64,000 bases of DNA from positions 1,080,178 through 1,144,177 of the forward strand of contig NZ_JAPDOB010000001.1 in the NCBI RefSeq assembly GCF_026013565.1, written 5' to 3'. Shown in pieces: positions 36,770-45,181 of this stretch (the first letter of the stretch is position 1; each line of letters opens with the position of its first letter). The notes under the pieces were generated by a model. That model had not been told where the DNA came from. It searched no databases and saw only the letters and a program-made list of their open reading frames with translations. Source of the DNA: Sphingomonas arvum. Lineage in GTDB: Bacteria > Pseudomonadota > Alphaproteobacteria > Sphingomonadales > Sphingomonadaceae. Both the position numbers and the translations under genes were made by a program.

Positions 36770-38073
36770 ACCGTTGGCGGCGGCGGAGGGACGTGGGCCG
36801 GGGCGTGAGGGTGCTCGATGACCGGCGAGAATTCCTCGTGAAGTGTGCCCTCCCACTTGGCGACCAGCACGGACGCAACGGCGTTGCCGACCACGTTGGT
36901 GGCCGAGCGGCCCATGTCGAGAAAGTGATCGACCGCCAGGATTAGAAGCAGGCCCGCCTCCGGTATCTTGAACAGCGACAGGGTGGCGGCGATCACCACC
37001 AGGCTGGCGCGGGGCACGCCGGCGATGCCCTTGCTGGTGACCATCAGCACCAGCAGCATGGTGATCTCCTGCCCGAGGCTGAGATCGATGCCATAGGCCT
37101 GCGCGATGAAGATGGTCGCGAAGGTCATGTACATCATGGAGCCGTCGAGGTTGAACGAATAGCCGAGCGGCAGCACGAAGCTGGCGATGCGGGGCGGCAC
37201 CCCGAACCGGTCGAGCGCCTCCAGGGTTCGCGGGTAGGCCGCTTCGGACGAGGCGGTGGAAAAGGCCAGGATCAGCGGATCACGGATGTGGCGCACGAGG
37301 TGCCGGGCGCGTTGGCCGACGGCGGCGAACGCGATGCCGATCAGCATGACCCACAGCAGGAAGAGGCCCAGGTAGAAGCTGCCGATGAACTTGCCAAAGG
37401 TGGCGATGATGCTGGGTCCCTGCTCGGCGATCGAGGCGGTGACGGCAGCGAACACCGCGATCGGAGCCAGCGCCATGACGTACCCGGTGACCTGGAGCAT
37501 CACCTGAACCAGCGCCTCCACTCCGCGAACCAGCGGGGCGGCCTTTTCGCCGACGGCGGTGATGGCTACGCCGATGAACACGGAGAAGACGACGATCTGC
37601 AGGATCTCGTTCTCGGCCATCGCCTGGATCATGGAAGCGGGGACAAGGTGCGTGATGAAGTCCTTGAGATTGAACGCCTTCGTCTCCAGCCCGCTGGCGG
37701 CAGTGGCGGGCGGGATCGGCAGGTCGAGGCCGACGCCCGGCTGCAGCGTGTTGACGAGGATGAGACCGAGGGTGAGCGACAGCAGGCTCGCGGTGATGAA
37801 CCAGGCAAGCGAGCGCAGGCCGACGCGGCCCAGCGCGGCAGTGTCGCCCATGTGCGCGATGCCGGCGACCAAGGTGGCGAACACCAGCGGCGCGATGATC
37901 ATCTTGATGAGGCGCAGGAACAGCGTGGTGATGATGCCGAAATAGCCGGCGATGTCCTTGAGCCGGGCGGCGGCCTCGGGCGTGCCGTTGTCGACCTGCG
38001 CGTTGATTATCCAGCCGGTGACCAGGCCGAGAATCAGCGCGGCCAGAATATACCAAGTCAGCCGTTTCGCCAC
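36766..38073 (-). CDS. Dicarboxylate/amino acid:cation symporter
   Basis: A 435-residue inner-membrane symporter of the DAACS family (GltP/DctA-like), which imports C4-dicarboxylates or Glu/Asp with protons or sodium. Landmarks are MIIAPLVFATLVAGIAHMG, LAFSTASSEAAYPRTLEALD (the hairpin SSS-type loop), and LPLGYSFNLDGSMMY. The tail LVVIAATLSLFKIPEAGLLLI is also typical. The length fits the family. It starts with GTG 38073 after GAGGAAGAG. The HAD gene overlaps its end by four bases. Confidence 0.9.
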   Translation of the reverse strand: MAKRLTWYILAALILGLVTGWIINAQVDNGTPEAAARLKDIAGYFGIITTLFLRLIKMIIAPLVFATLVAGIAHMGDTAALGRVGLRSLAWFITASLLSLTLGLILVNTLQPGVGLDLPIPPATAASGLETKAFNLKDFITHLVPASMIQAMAENEILQIVVFSVFIGVAITAVGEKAAPLVRGVEALVQVMLQVTGYVMALAPIAVFAAVTASIAEQGPSIIATFGKFIGSFYLGLFLLWVMLIGIAFAAVGQRARHLVRHIRDPLILAFSTASSEAAYPRTLEALDRFGVPPRIASFVLPLGYSFNLDGSMMYMTFATIFIAQAYGIDLSLGQEITMLLVLMVTSKGIAGVPRASLVVIAATLSLFKIPEAGLLLILAVDHFLDMGRSATNVVGNAVASVLVAKWEGTLHEEFSPVIEHPHAPAHVPPPPPTV

Positions 38074-38090
38074 TTAACTCTTCCTCTCAC

Positions 38091-38163
38091 GCGTCATTGC
38101 GGGCGCGTGAGCGCCGGAGCAATCCAGTTGGCGGCTGGATTGTCCCGGTTTGCTCCCGATGAC
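38091..38163. repeat. Intergenic repeat with CAATCCAG/CTGGATTG hairpin
   Basis: The sequence from CGTCATTGCGGGCGCG through GAGCAATCCAG, then CTGGATTG, matches a dispersed intergenic repeat type I associate with alphaproteobacteria. Its core hairpin has 8-base arms at 38120-38127 and 38135-38142, with a 7-base loop. It lies between the symporter and EF-G-like genes. No coding frame. Confidence 0.6.
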
Positions 38164-38168
38164 AAGCC

Positions 38169-40208
38169 TCAGGCGTGCTCGGGCTCGCGCGCTTTGACCA
38201 CCTTGTCGGCCAGCGTGCCGTTGAGCTCCGCCAGATGGTGGAACTCGGCTTCATAGGTCGCAAGGCCCTGGCTCAGAGAGCGGAGCTCGGCCTCGAGGCC
38301 GCTCAGTTCCGCTTCGGGGATCAGGGCCTCAACCCGGTCCCAGCCGTCCCAGCCGTCACGCGGGCCCATGCCCAGCATCTGCCCGCGACGGGAGGCCACG
38401 GCCGAGCTGACCTTGCTGGTTGCACCGGTCGGCGAGACGACAACGACCCGGTGCACCGGCTCCAGTAGGTGCGGCGCGGCAGCGGCGAGCGCTTCCTGCA
38501 TGGCGATCCGGCCGGCGGTGCGAAAGGCAAGTTCGCTGCTGTCGACGCTATGGAAGCTGCCGTCCGTCAGCGTCACGGCCACGTCGACGATCGGAAAGCC
38601 AAGCGGTCCCTTGTGGCAGGCGTCGCGCACGCCTTGTTCGATGGCCGGAATGTACTGGCGCGGGATGGCGCCGCCATGGATCGTCTCGGTGAAGGTGACG
38701 CCCTCGCCGCGACCGAGGGGGCGGACCTCGATGACCACGTCGCCGAATTGCCCGTGGCCGCCTGATTGCTTCTTATGGCGCCCGCGCTGGGTGACCGGGC
38801 GACGGATGCTCGTGCGGTAGCCAATGGTCGGCTGGCGCGAGGTCACGCTGACCCCGTAGCGGCGCTTGAGCTTCGCCGTCACCGTTTGCAGTTGCTCGTC
38901 ATTCACGCCGCGCAGGACCATCTCGTGCGCCGCCTCGTCATGGTCGAGGCGCAGCGCCGGGTCCTCCTCCAGCAGCTTGGCCAGGGCGCCAGACAGTTTG
39001 ACGTCGTCCTTGCGGTCGGCTGGCTCGATGGCGAGGGCGCAATTGAGCGCCGGCGTGGGTACGTCCGGCGCCGGGGGCAGGGTGCCGGTACCAAGCCACT
39101 GGCCGGCGCGGACGCCTTCCAGCTTCGCCAGCGCCATCACCTCGCCATCCTCGCCGCGGGCGAGCTTGGCCATCTTGTCTCCCTGAACGGAGAAAAGTGC
39201 CCCGAGCCGCTGCGCACGGCCGTCGGCGTCGCGCACGTCCGTGCCTTCGCCGATCAAGCCGCCAAGCAGGCGAGCGTAGGCGAGGCGGCCCATCTGGCCG
39301 GCATTACTGATCTTGAAGCACCACAGCGCCGGATTGGTGACCCCGAGGCGCGCGGCAGTGGCGGTCGGCGCGGGAGTTTCGTGGCGCAACGCCTTGAGCA
39401 GGCGCCGGACGCCCCAGCAATTGCCAGCCGATCCGAACAGCACCGGCACACCAAGGTTCTCGCCGGTCTCACGCGCCAGGTCGCGGAAGACGTGGGCCGC
39501 GTCCGGCTGCTCGTCCATCAACAGCTGTTCAAGCAGCTCATCGTCGTGGTCGGCGAGCTGCTCGAGGAGCTGGGTGCGTGCCTGGTGCTCGCGGTCGAGG
39601 AGGTCGGCGGGAATGTCGATGCGTTCGGACGGTTTGCCGGCCTCGTAGTGAAAGGCGCGTTCCAGCGCGACGTCCACGAAGCCGGTGACCTGATCACCCT
39701 CGTGGGTGCGAGCACGAATGGGAATCTGACGGGCGATCAGCGGCGACACGCTCATCGGCTGCAGCGCCGCCAGCAGCTCGCGAATCGAGCCACGCGCCTG
39801 GTCGATGCGATTGACGAAAATGAGATGCGGCACGCCAAGCTCGTCCAGCGTGCGCAGGGCAGGGGCGGCAAGCGGCGCGCGTGCGGGGTCGGGATCGACC
39901 ACCACCACCGCCAGATCGGCGGCGGCTAGCGCGCGCGTGCCGTCGGCCGCAAAGCCCGTGCCTCCAGGCACGTCGATCAGGGCGAAGCGCTCGTCCATGA
40001 AGCGCAGGTGCATGAGGTTGAGTTCGGTCGAGCCGCCACGGGCGCGCGCCTCTGGCGAGCTGTCGCCGACGCTGGTGCCCGCTCCGGTCGAACCCTGCCG
40101 GTCGATGGTCCCGCTGGCAAACAGCAGGGCATCGGCAAGGCTGGTCTTACCCGCGCCGGCCGGTCCGACCAGCGCGATGGCTCGAGTGCCTGGTACAGCC
40201 TCATGCAT
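38169..40208 (-). CDS. Elongation factor G-like GTPase (EF-G2/FusA paralogue)
   Basis: A 679-residue translation-GTPase homologue, shorter than normal EF-G (about 700). The G domain has GPAGAGKTSLADALL (P-loop), LIDVPGGTGFAADG (G3, DxxG), and VNRIDQARG (G4, NRID for NKxD). The remaining domains run to the C-terminus, with QRGRHKKQSGGHGQFGDV in domain IV. EF-G paralogues of this type are thought to have specialised roles, such as ribosome recycling or stress. The ATG at 40208 follows GGAGAGT; the frame extends upstream without need. The promoter region is shared with the divergent LytTR gene. Confidence 0.85.
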   Translation of the reverse strand: MHEAVPGTRAIALVGPAGAGKTSLADALLFASGTIDRQGSTGAGTSVGDSSPEARARGGSTELNLMHLRFMDERFALIDVPGGTGFAADGTRALAAADLAVVVVDPDPARAPLAAPALRTLDELGVPHLIFVNRIDQARGSIRELLAALQPMSVSPLIARQIPIRARTHEGDQVTGFVDVALERAFHYEAGKPSERIDIPADLLDREHQARTQLLEQLADHDDELLEQLLMDEQPDAAHVFRDLARETGENLGVPVLFGSAGNCWGVRRLLKALRHETPAPTATAARLGVTNPALWCFKISNAGQMGRLAYARLLGGLIGEGTDVRDADGRAQRLGALFSVQGDKMAKLARGEDGEVMALAKLEGVRAGQWLGTGTLPPAPDVPTPALNCALAIEPADRKDDVKLSGALAKLLEEDPALRLDHDEAAHEMVLRGVNDEQLQTVTAKLKRRYGVSVTSRQPTIGYRTSIRRPVTQRGRHKKQSGGHGQFGDVVIEVRPLGRGEGVTFTETIHGGAIPRQYIPAIEQGVRDACHKGPLGFPIVDVAVTLTDGSFHSVDSSELAFRTAGRIAMQEALAAAAPHLLEPVHRVVVVSPTGATSKVSSAVASRRGQMLGMGPRDGWDGWDRVEALIPEAELSGLEAELRSLSQGLATYEAEFHHLAELNGTLADKVVKAREPEHA

Positions 40209-40442
40209 GTGCGACTCTCCTTCGTCCGAAGCTCGGGCGGCGAGTCGCCTGGTCACAGGCGCTTGACCACCTGGGAAGCTCGAGGGTCCTCCCGTTCGCG
40301 GGCGAAGGCAAGGGGGCCATGCGGCGAGCCGTGCCTGACACAGGCGAGTTACTGCCGAAACCGGGAGTCGGCCGAGTCCTTTGATTGCCGCTGAGGTAAC
40401 TAAGGAGTAAATGCAAACCTGCTTCCAAGGGGGAGCAGGCAA

Positions 40443-41129
40443 ATGCCCGATCTAGCCGTCGTCGTCTGTGTGGCGTTTGATCATCGCGCTCCCTTCACCG
40501 GCGTGAAGAGCTTCAAGGAGTGCATCTGCACCTGCCCCTTTGTCGACTCCGTGCTGGAGGTCTCAGGCACATACGACTTGATCGTGCACGCCCGTCTGTC
40601 CTCGCTTGAAGAATATACCACCGAGATGGAGCGCATCGCTCCGCAGCTTGCCGAATACGCGTCACGGGTCGAGTCGAACTTCGTCGCTCGCAAGGTCGAT
40701 AGAACTCCCAAGGAATGCGCTCTTTGGGTACCCTGCCGGGAAGGCCGTCGGCGGATCGATGCCAGCATGATCAACAAGATCAACGCCGAAGGCGATTACA
40801 TGCGCCTTTACATGGATGGCTCGGATTGCCTGGTGCACGACACGATCCGGCATCTGATGGCGCAACTCGACGCCGAGCAATTCATCCAGCTGCATCGGTC
40901 CACCGTGGTTCGGGCTGATTTCATTGATCGGCTGATGCACCGTGAGCGCCGCTGGGTGGCCCGTCTGCGCGACGGAACGGAGCAGGCAGTGGCCAAGAGT
41001 CGGGTCGGCGCGATCCTGCGCTCATTGTCGGCCGATTCGTCGACAGGTGGGAGCGTTTCGCCGACCTTCGGCAAGCCGGTCGAAGAAGTCAGTACGGTTA
41101 ACGAAACGGAAATGAAGCGGCTTACCTAA
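40443..41129 (+). CDS. Transcriptional regulator: Lrp/AsnC-type effector domain plus LytTR domain
   Basis: A 228-residue regulator. Residues about 1-85 look like the Lrp/AsnC ligand-binding (RAM) domain: CPFVDSVLEVSGTYDLIVHA, then ESNFVARKV. Residues about 100-195 match LytTR, with INAEGDYMRLYMDG and QLHRSTVVRADFIDR. This pairing is unusual; LytTR usually sits behind a receiver domain, and RAM behind a winged helix. The start ATG 40443 has AAGGGGGAG eight bases upstream. It probably senses a small ligand, perhaps an amino acid, and binds DNA. Its targets are unknown. Confidence 0.75.
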   Translation: MPDLAVVVCVAFDHRAPFTGVKSFKECICTCPFVDSVLEVSGTYDLIVHARLSSLEEYTTEMERIAPQLAEYASRVESNFVARKVDRTPKECALWVPCREGRRRIDASMINKINAEGDYMRLYMDGSDCLVHDTIRHLMAQLDAEQFIQLHRSTVVRADFIDRLMHRERRWVARLRDGTEQAVAKSRVGAILRSLSADSSTGGSVSPTFGKPVEEVSTVNETEMKRLT

Positions 41130-41181
41130 CGAGTTAACAAGGCCTCCGCGGGGAGACCTCCCGCAACGTCAGGAGGACGCA

Positions 41182-41577
41182 ATGGAAAGCCGCAAGATCG
41201 CCTGCATCCTGGCAGCCGGTTTCATCGGCCTGGGACTGACGGCAAGCGCCACCGGCGCCTTCGCCAAGTCGCCGAAGGGTGATGTGGTGGTGGAAGCCCG
41301 GCGGATTGATCCGGAGACGCAGCGGGTCGTTCGCTACGACGACCTGAACCTGGCCTTCCGGTCCGACCAGAAGAAGCTGAATGGCCGCATCTGGCACACG
41401 GCAAGCCGGCTTTGTTACGCGCTGAACGGCGACCTCAACCACATGGGTTGCACCGGCGACGCGATCAACAGCACGGACGAGCAGGTCGCCGCGGCGATCC
41501 AGCGGGCCAAGCTGCGGATGGCGGGCCTGCCTGTCGGGCCGGCCGTAGCCATCTCGATGGTAATCGGCGCCCGCTGA
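41182..41577 (+). CDS. UrcA family protein
   Basis: A 131-residue exported protein. A signal peptide is visible (CILAAGFIGLGLTASATGAFA). The mature part has the UrcA pattern VRYDDLNLAFRSDQKKLNGRI and a pair of cysteines (RLCYALNG and MGCTGD). UrcA proteins are small, periplasmic and of unknown function, common in sphingomonads. AGGAGG precedes the ATG. It follows the LytTR regulator by 52 bases. Confidence 0.8.
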   Translation: MESRKIACILAAGFIGLGLTASATGAFAKSPKGDVVVEARRIDPETQRVVRYDDLNLAFRSDQKKLNGRIWHTASRLCYALNGDLNHMGCTGDAINSTDEQVAAAIQRAKLRMAGLPVGPAVAISMVIGAR

Positions 41578-41709
41578 TCGCCGGCGACAAGGGGGGCGAA
41601 GGTGGCGGTCAGCTCGCCACCTGGGCGCCCGTGAGCGGCCCAAGGCGGCGTTAGCCACGGAACGCCTCTCCGTTCGCCTAGTTGGATGGGCGAAGGAGTG
41701 TTCGCGTTC

Positions 41710-42993
41710 ATGGCTACCGCCGCCCGTCCCCCCGCCGATTCCCCTCAGGCCGATCACGGCCGTACCGCCGAGAAGCCGACCGAAATACCGGTCGTCGGCT
41801 GGAAGGAGATCGCCTTACGCAGCTGGAAGGAGGGCACGGACGACAACATCGGTCTGGTCGCCGCCGGGGTCGCCTTCTACGGCTTCCTGGCGTTGGTACC
41901 GCTGCTTGGCGCCACCGTGCTGACTTACGGCCTCGTGGCCGAACCACAGACAGTGCTGCGCCACGCCGGTGCGATCACCAACATGCTGCCGGGCGAAGCG
42001 GGGCAGCTGATCAGCCAGCAGCTTATTCAGGTGGTCCAGACCAGCGGCGGCAAGAAGGGCCTGGGCCTGCTGCTGGCGCTGGCGATCGCCCTGTGGGGTG
42101 CGCGCAACGCGGCTGGCTCGGTCGTGATCGCGCTCAACATCGCCTATGAGGAAAAGGAGACCCGCGGCTTCATCAAGAAGAACGTGCTGGCGCTGCTGAT
42201 GACAATCGGCGCCGTGCTGCTGGCGCTGCTCGCGGGCGGCGCGATGGGCGTGCTGGCGGGCTTGGAAAAGCTGCTGCCGGACATCGGACCGGTCGGATCG
42301 TTCCTCGCCAAGTTGCTCACCTACGCCGTGCTGGGCGCCATCGCGGCGGCGGCGGTGGCGACCCTGTTCCGCTATGCCCCCGCCCGCGACAAGGCGAAGT
42401 GGACCTGGCTTACGCCCGGCTCGATCGCCTTCGCGGTCGGCTGGATCGTGCTGACCCTAGCTTTCGGCATCTACGTCCGGAATTTCGGCAACTATGGCGC
42501 GACCTACGGCTCGCTGTCGGCCATCGTGGTGATGCTTACCTGGCTGTACCTGTCCGCCTATCTGCTGCTGTTCGCGGCCGAGATCAACAGCGAGCTCGAG
42601 CACCAAACGGAGAAGGACACAACGTCCGGCGCCGACAAGCCACTAGGCGCCCGCAACGCATGGAGCGCGGACCATGTCGCCGCCGGCAAGACGGCAGCGG
42701 GCGAAGAGGAAGAGCGCAAGCCAGACGACGCTGCCCAGGCTCCCCCGGTACGCCAGCCGGTGCGCCTGGCAACCTCTTCGGGCGAGCCTGTCGGGGACGA
42801 TGCCGGTCACCCGTACCTCGTCTCGCGCGTCAGTTCGCGGGCCGGTCAGCTGGCAGGCGCGCGCAAGATCTCGATGGTGTCGTCGGGCTTGGCGACGCTC
42901 GGCCTCGGCATGCTCAAGAAGCGCGGGCGCGAGAAGACCGGTGCAGCGCTGCTGGCAACGGCGGCGGGGCTGGCCTTGCTCCGCCGCCGCTGA
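41710..42993 (+). CDS. YihY/BrkB family inner-membrane protein
   Basis: A 427-residue membrane protein of the YihY (BrkB) family, once thought to be RNase BN. The conserved features are DDNIGLVAAGVAFYGFLALVPLL, ALWGARNAAGSVVIALNIAYEE, and FGNYGATYGSLSAIVVMLTWLYLSAY. About six predicted helices occupy residues 40-310. Beyond that lies a long hydrophilic extension with Glu/Lys/Pro and a final hydrophobic stretch (LATLGLGMLKKRGREK, then LLATAAGLALL). The ATG at 41710 or 41686 could be used. Its function in the envelope is unknown. Confidence 0.85.
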   Translation: MATAARPPADSPQADHGRTAEKPTEIPVVGWKEIALRSWKEGTDDNIGLVAAGVAFYGFLALVPLLGATVLTYGLVAEPQTVLRHAGAITNMLPGEAGQLISQQLIQVVQTSGGKKGLGLLLALAIALWGARNAAGSVVIALNIAYEEKETRGFIKKNVLALLMTIGAVLLALLAGGAMGVLAGLEKLLPDIGPVGSFLAKLLTYAVLGAIAAAAVATLFRYAPARDKAKWTWLTPGSIAFAVGWIVLTLAFGIYVRNFGNYGATYGSLSAIVVMLTWLYLSAYLLLFAAEINSELEHQTEKDTTSGADKPLGARNAWSADHVAAGKTAAGEEEERKPDDAAQAPPVRQPVRLATSSGEPVGDDAGHPYLVSRVSSRAGQLAGARKISMVSSGLATLGLGMLKKRGREKTGAALLATAAGLALLRRR

Positions 42994-42999
42994 GCCGGC

Positions 43000-43584
43000 T
43001 TACGCGGGGGAGACCCGGCCCTTCAGGGTGAAGCGATCATCCGCAAAGCCGAGCGGCAGCTCGAACTCGCCGCCGGACGAGGCGCCGACGGTGTGGACGC
43101 CGATGCCCAGATGGTCGTCCTGGTCGCGATGAATGTCGCTGTAGTCGTAGGTGCCGTGGATGGCGCCGCGGATCTTGGACATGACGTTCTCGCGCAGCTG
43201 CTCGATCACCGCTTCGTCGAAGCCGCTGCCGGACAGCTGGCGGAGCTGTGCCTCGACCTCCTGATGAAACGCCTGGTGCGCCTGCCCGACGGCGACGTCG
43301 CGGGACAGGTCCTCGTCGATCACCAGCGCGACCACGCCGACCGTGGCGTTGTCACCGGCAGTGAGGCTGGCAGTGCCGATCTCCTGCGGGACCGGCAGGG
43401 TTTGGCCGGCCTCGACGTCGTTGGCGAAGGCGCCGCGAATATCGTGGTGAGCCGGCGACTGCACATCGACCTGGCCGCCGCCGATCGCGAAGAAGCTGGT
43501 GAACAGATAGGGCTCGCAGCCGCCCTGTTCCGACTGGGCCTCGCAACGGAGGTCGGTGAGGGTGATGGTGACGCGGTCGGCCAT
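43000..43584 (-). CDS. Hypothetical protein, 194 aa
   Basis: The product starts MADRVTITLTDLRCEAQSEQ, a beta-strand-rich beginning reminiscent of C2-like domains. It goes on with EPYLFTSFFAIGGGQVDV and a helical middle (FHQEVEAQLRQLSGSGFDEAV), and ends with FELPLGFADDRFTLKG. There is no signal peptide or membrane span. I recognise no family with confidence. It is convergent with the YihY gene. Confidence 0.7.
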   Translation of the reverse strand: MADRVTITLTDLRCEAQSEQGGCEPYLFTSFFAIGGGQVDVQSPAHHDIRGAFANDVEAGQTLPVPQEIGTASLTAGDNATVGVVALVIDEDLSRDVAVGQAHQAFHQEVEAQLRQLSGSGFDEAVIEQLRENVMSKIRGAIHGTYDYSDIHRDQDDHLGIGVHTVGASSGGEFELPLGFADDRFTLKGRVSPA

Positions 43585-43645
43585 GAGTTACTCCCCTGTG
43601 TGTCGGTGCGGCTAGCCGCGTAGCATGACAGCGGTGAGTCGCAAA

Positions 43646-45181
43646 TCAGCGCAGCAGCAGGACGGCGGCCGCACCCGCAACCGCTGCGATCAGGGCGATC
43701 AGCAGGTCGCGGCCCTGCGGTTTGGGCAGTTCCTTGACCTCGACCTGGGCCGTAGGCAGGTCTGGCGGTGCGGCGCCGGGCGCAGGAAAGTAATGGTCGA
43801 TGCGGTCGATCAGCTCGGGCAGCTTCTTGAGCGCCCGCACCGTATCGATGATCCGGTCGGCGTAGTAGGCCTCCGGGCCGAGTTCGCCTCGGATCCACTC
43901 GCGCAGGAAGGGCTCGGCCGTTTCCCACATGTTGATCTCGGGATCGAGGAAGGTCGCGACGCCTTCTTCCATGACCATGGTCTTCTGCAGCAGCAGGAGG
44001 TGCGGCTGCGTTGGCATATCAAAGTCGCGGGTGATGCTGAACAGCCCTTCAAGCATTCGCCCGACGCTGATGTCCTTGACTGCGAGACCGCGGATCGGCT
44101 CGCCAACGGCGCGCAGCGCCGTGGTGAACTCGGCCATGTTGTGGTGCGGCGGGACGTACTGCGCCTCGAAGTGGATTTCCGCCACCCGTTGGTAGTTGCC
44201 GGTGATCAGGCCGTAGAGGATCTCCGCCAGCCACAGCCGAGCCCGGCGATCGACCCGGCCCATGATGCCAAAGTCGATGGCGGCGATGCGCCCGTCCGGC
44301 AGGGCGAACAGATTGCCCTGATGGAGGTCGGCATGAAAGAAGCCGTCAATCACCGCTTGGCGCAAGAAGGCGCGGACCAGGGTGCGGGCCAGCTGGGGCA
44401 AGTCGTGACCGGCGGCGATAAGCTCGTCGCGCTTGGACAGCTTGATCCCCTCGATCCACTCCAGCGTCATCACCCGCCGGGCGCTGCGCCTCCAGTCGAT
44501 CTCGGGCACATAGAAGCCTGGCTCGGCGACCATGTTCTGCTTGAGTTCGCTGGCACTGGCGGCCTCGCGGTTGAAGTCGAGCTCGCGCCTGGTCCACTGG
44601 CGGAACTGGGCAATGACGCTCTGCGGGCGGAGGCGTGCGGCCTCGCCGCCCAGGCGCTCGACGTGCGCGGCGGCCCATTCATAGGTCTCGAGCGCGCGGG
44701 CGAACTCGTCCTCGATGCCCGGCCGCAGCACCTTGACCGCGACCTGCCGGCCTTCGGTGGTTACCGCCCGATGCACCTGGGCGATGGAGGCGGCGCCAAC
44801 TGGAACCTCGTCGAACTCGGCGTAGAGACTTTCCAGTGGCCTCTCCAACGCCTGCTCGACCGCGGCTCGGATCAGCGGAAAGGGCGCGGGCGGAAGCGAG
44901 TCCTGGAGGCGCAGCAGGTTGTGCGCGGCGCGCTCCCCGACCAGGTCGGGCCGGGTGGCGAGCGCCTGGCCCAGTTTGATCGCGGCCGGGCCGATCTCCT
45001 GCAGGGCATGGGCGTAATCGGGCTCGGCCGGCTGGCGCAGCCCGAAGCGGGCGAGGCGTAGAAGTCGGCGAACGCCAGGCGGAGTCAGCGGGTCCCGCTC
45101 AATGCCCTGCAACGCACCATTCCGCGCAAGCGTCCGACCCCAGCGCAGCAGACGGGTGAGATGCGTAGCGGAAGTGGTCAA
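43646..45181 (-). CDS. ubiB: Ubiquinone biosynthesis protein UbiB (ABC1/COQ8-type ATPase)
   Basis: A 511-residue atypical protein-kinase-like ATPase required for ubiquinone biosynthesis. The KxGQ motif is AAIKLGQALATRPDLVG, the catalytic Asp segment is FFHADLHQGNLF, and the metal-binding DFG is AIDFGIMGRV. The Ala-rich nucleotide loop appears as VGAASIAQVHRA. A C-terminal hydrophobic stretch may anchor it. The TTG at 45181 overlaps the ubiE stop, coupling the two genes; no ATG fits well. Confidence 0.93.
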   Translation of the reverse strand: MTTSATHLTRLLRWGRTLARNGALQGIERDPLTPPGVRRLLRLARFGLRQPAEPDYAHALQEIGPAAIKLGQALATRPDLVGERAAHNLLRLQDSLPPAPFPLIRAAVEQALERPLESLYAEFDEVPVGAASIAQVHRAVTTEGRQVAVKVLRPGIEDEFARALETYEWAAAHVERLGGEAARLRPQSVIAQFRQWTRRELDFNREAASASELKQNMVAEPGFYVPEIDWRRSARRVMTLEWIEGIKLSKRDELIAAGHDLPQLARTLVRAFLRQAVIDGFFHADLHQGNLFALPDGRIAAIDFGIMGRVDRRARLWLAEILYGLITGNYQRVAEIHFEAQYVPPHHNMAEFTTALRAVGEPIRGLAVKDISVGRMLEGLFSITRDFDMPTQPHLLLLQKTMVMEEGVATFLDPEINMWETAEPFLREWIRGELGPEAYYADRIIDTVRALKKLPELIDRIDHYFPAPGAAPPDLPTAQVEVKELPKPQGRDLLIALIAAVAGAAAVLLLR

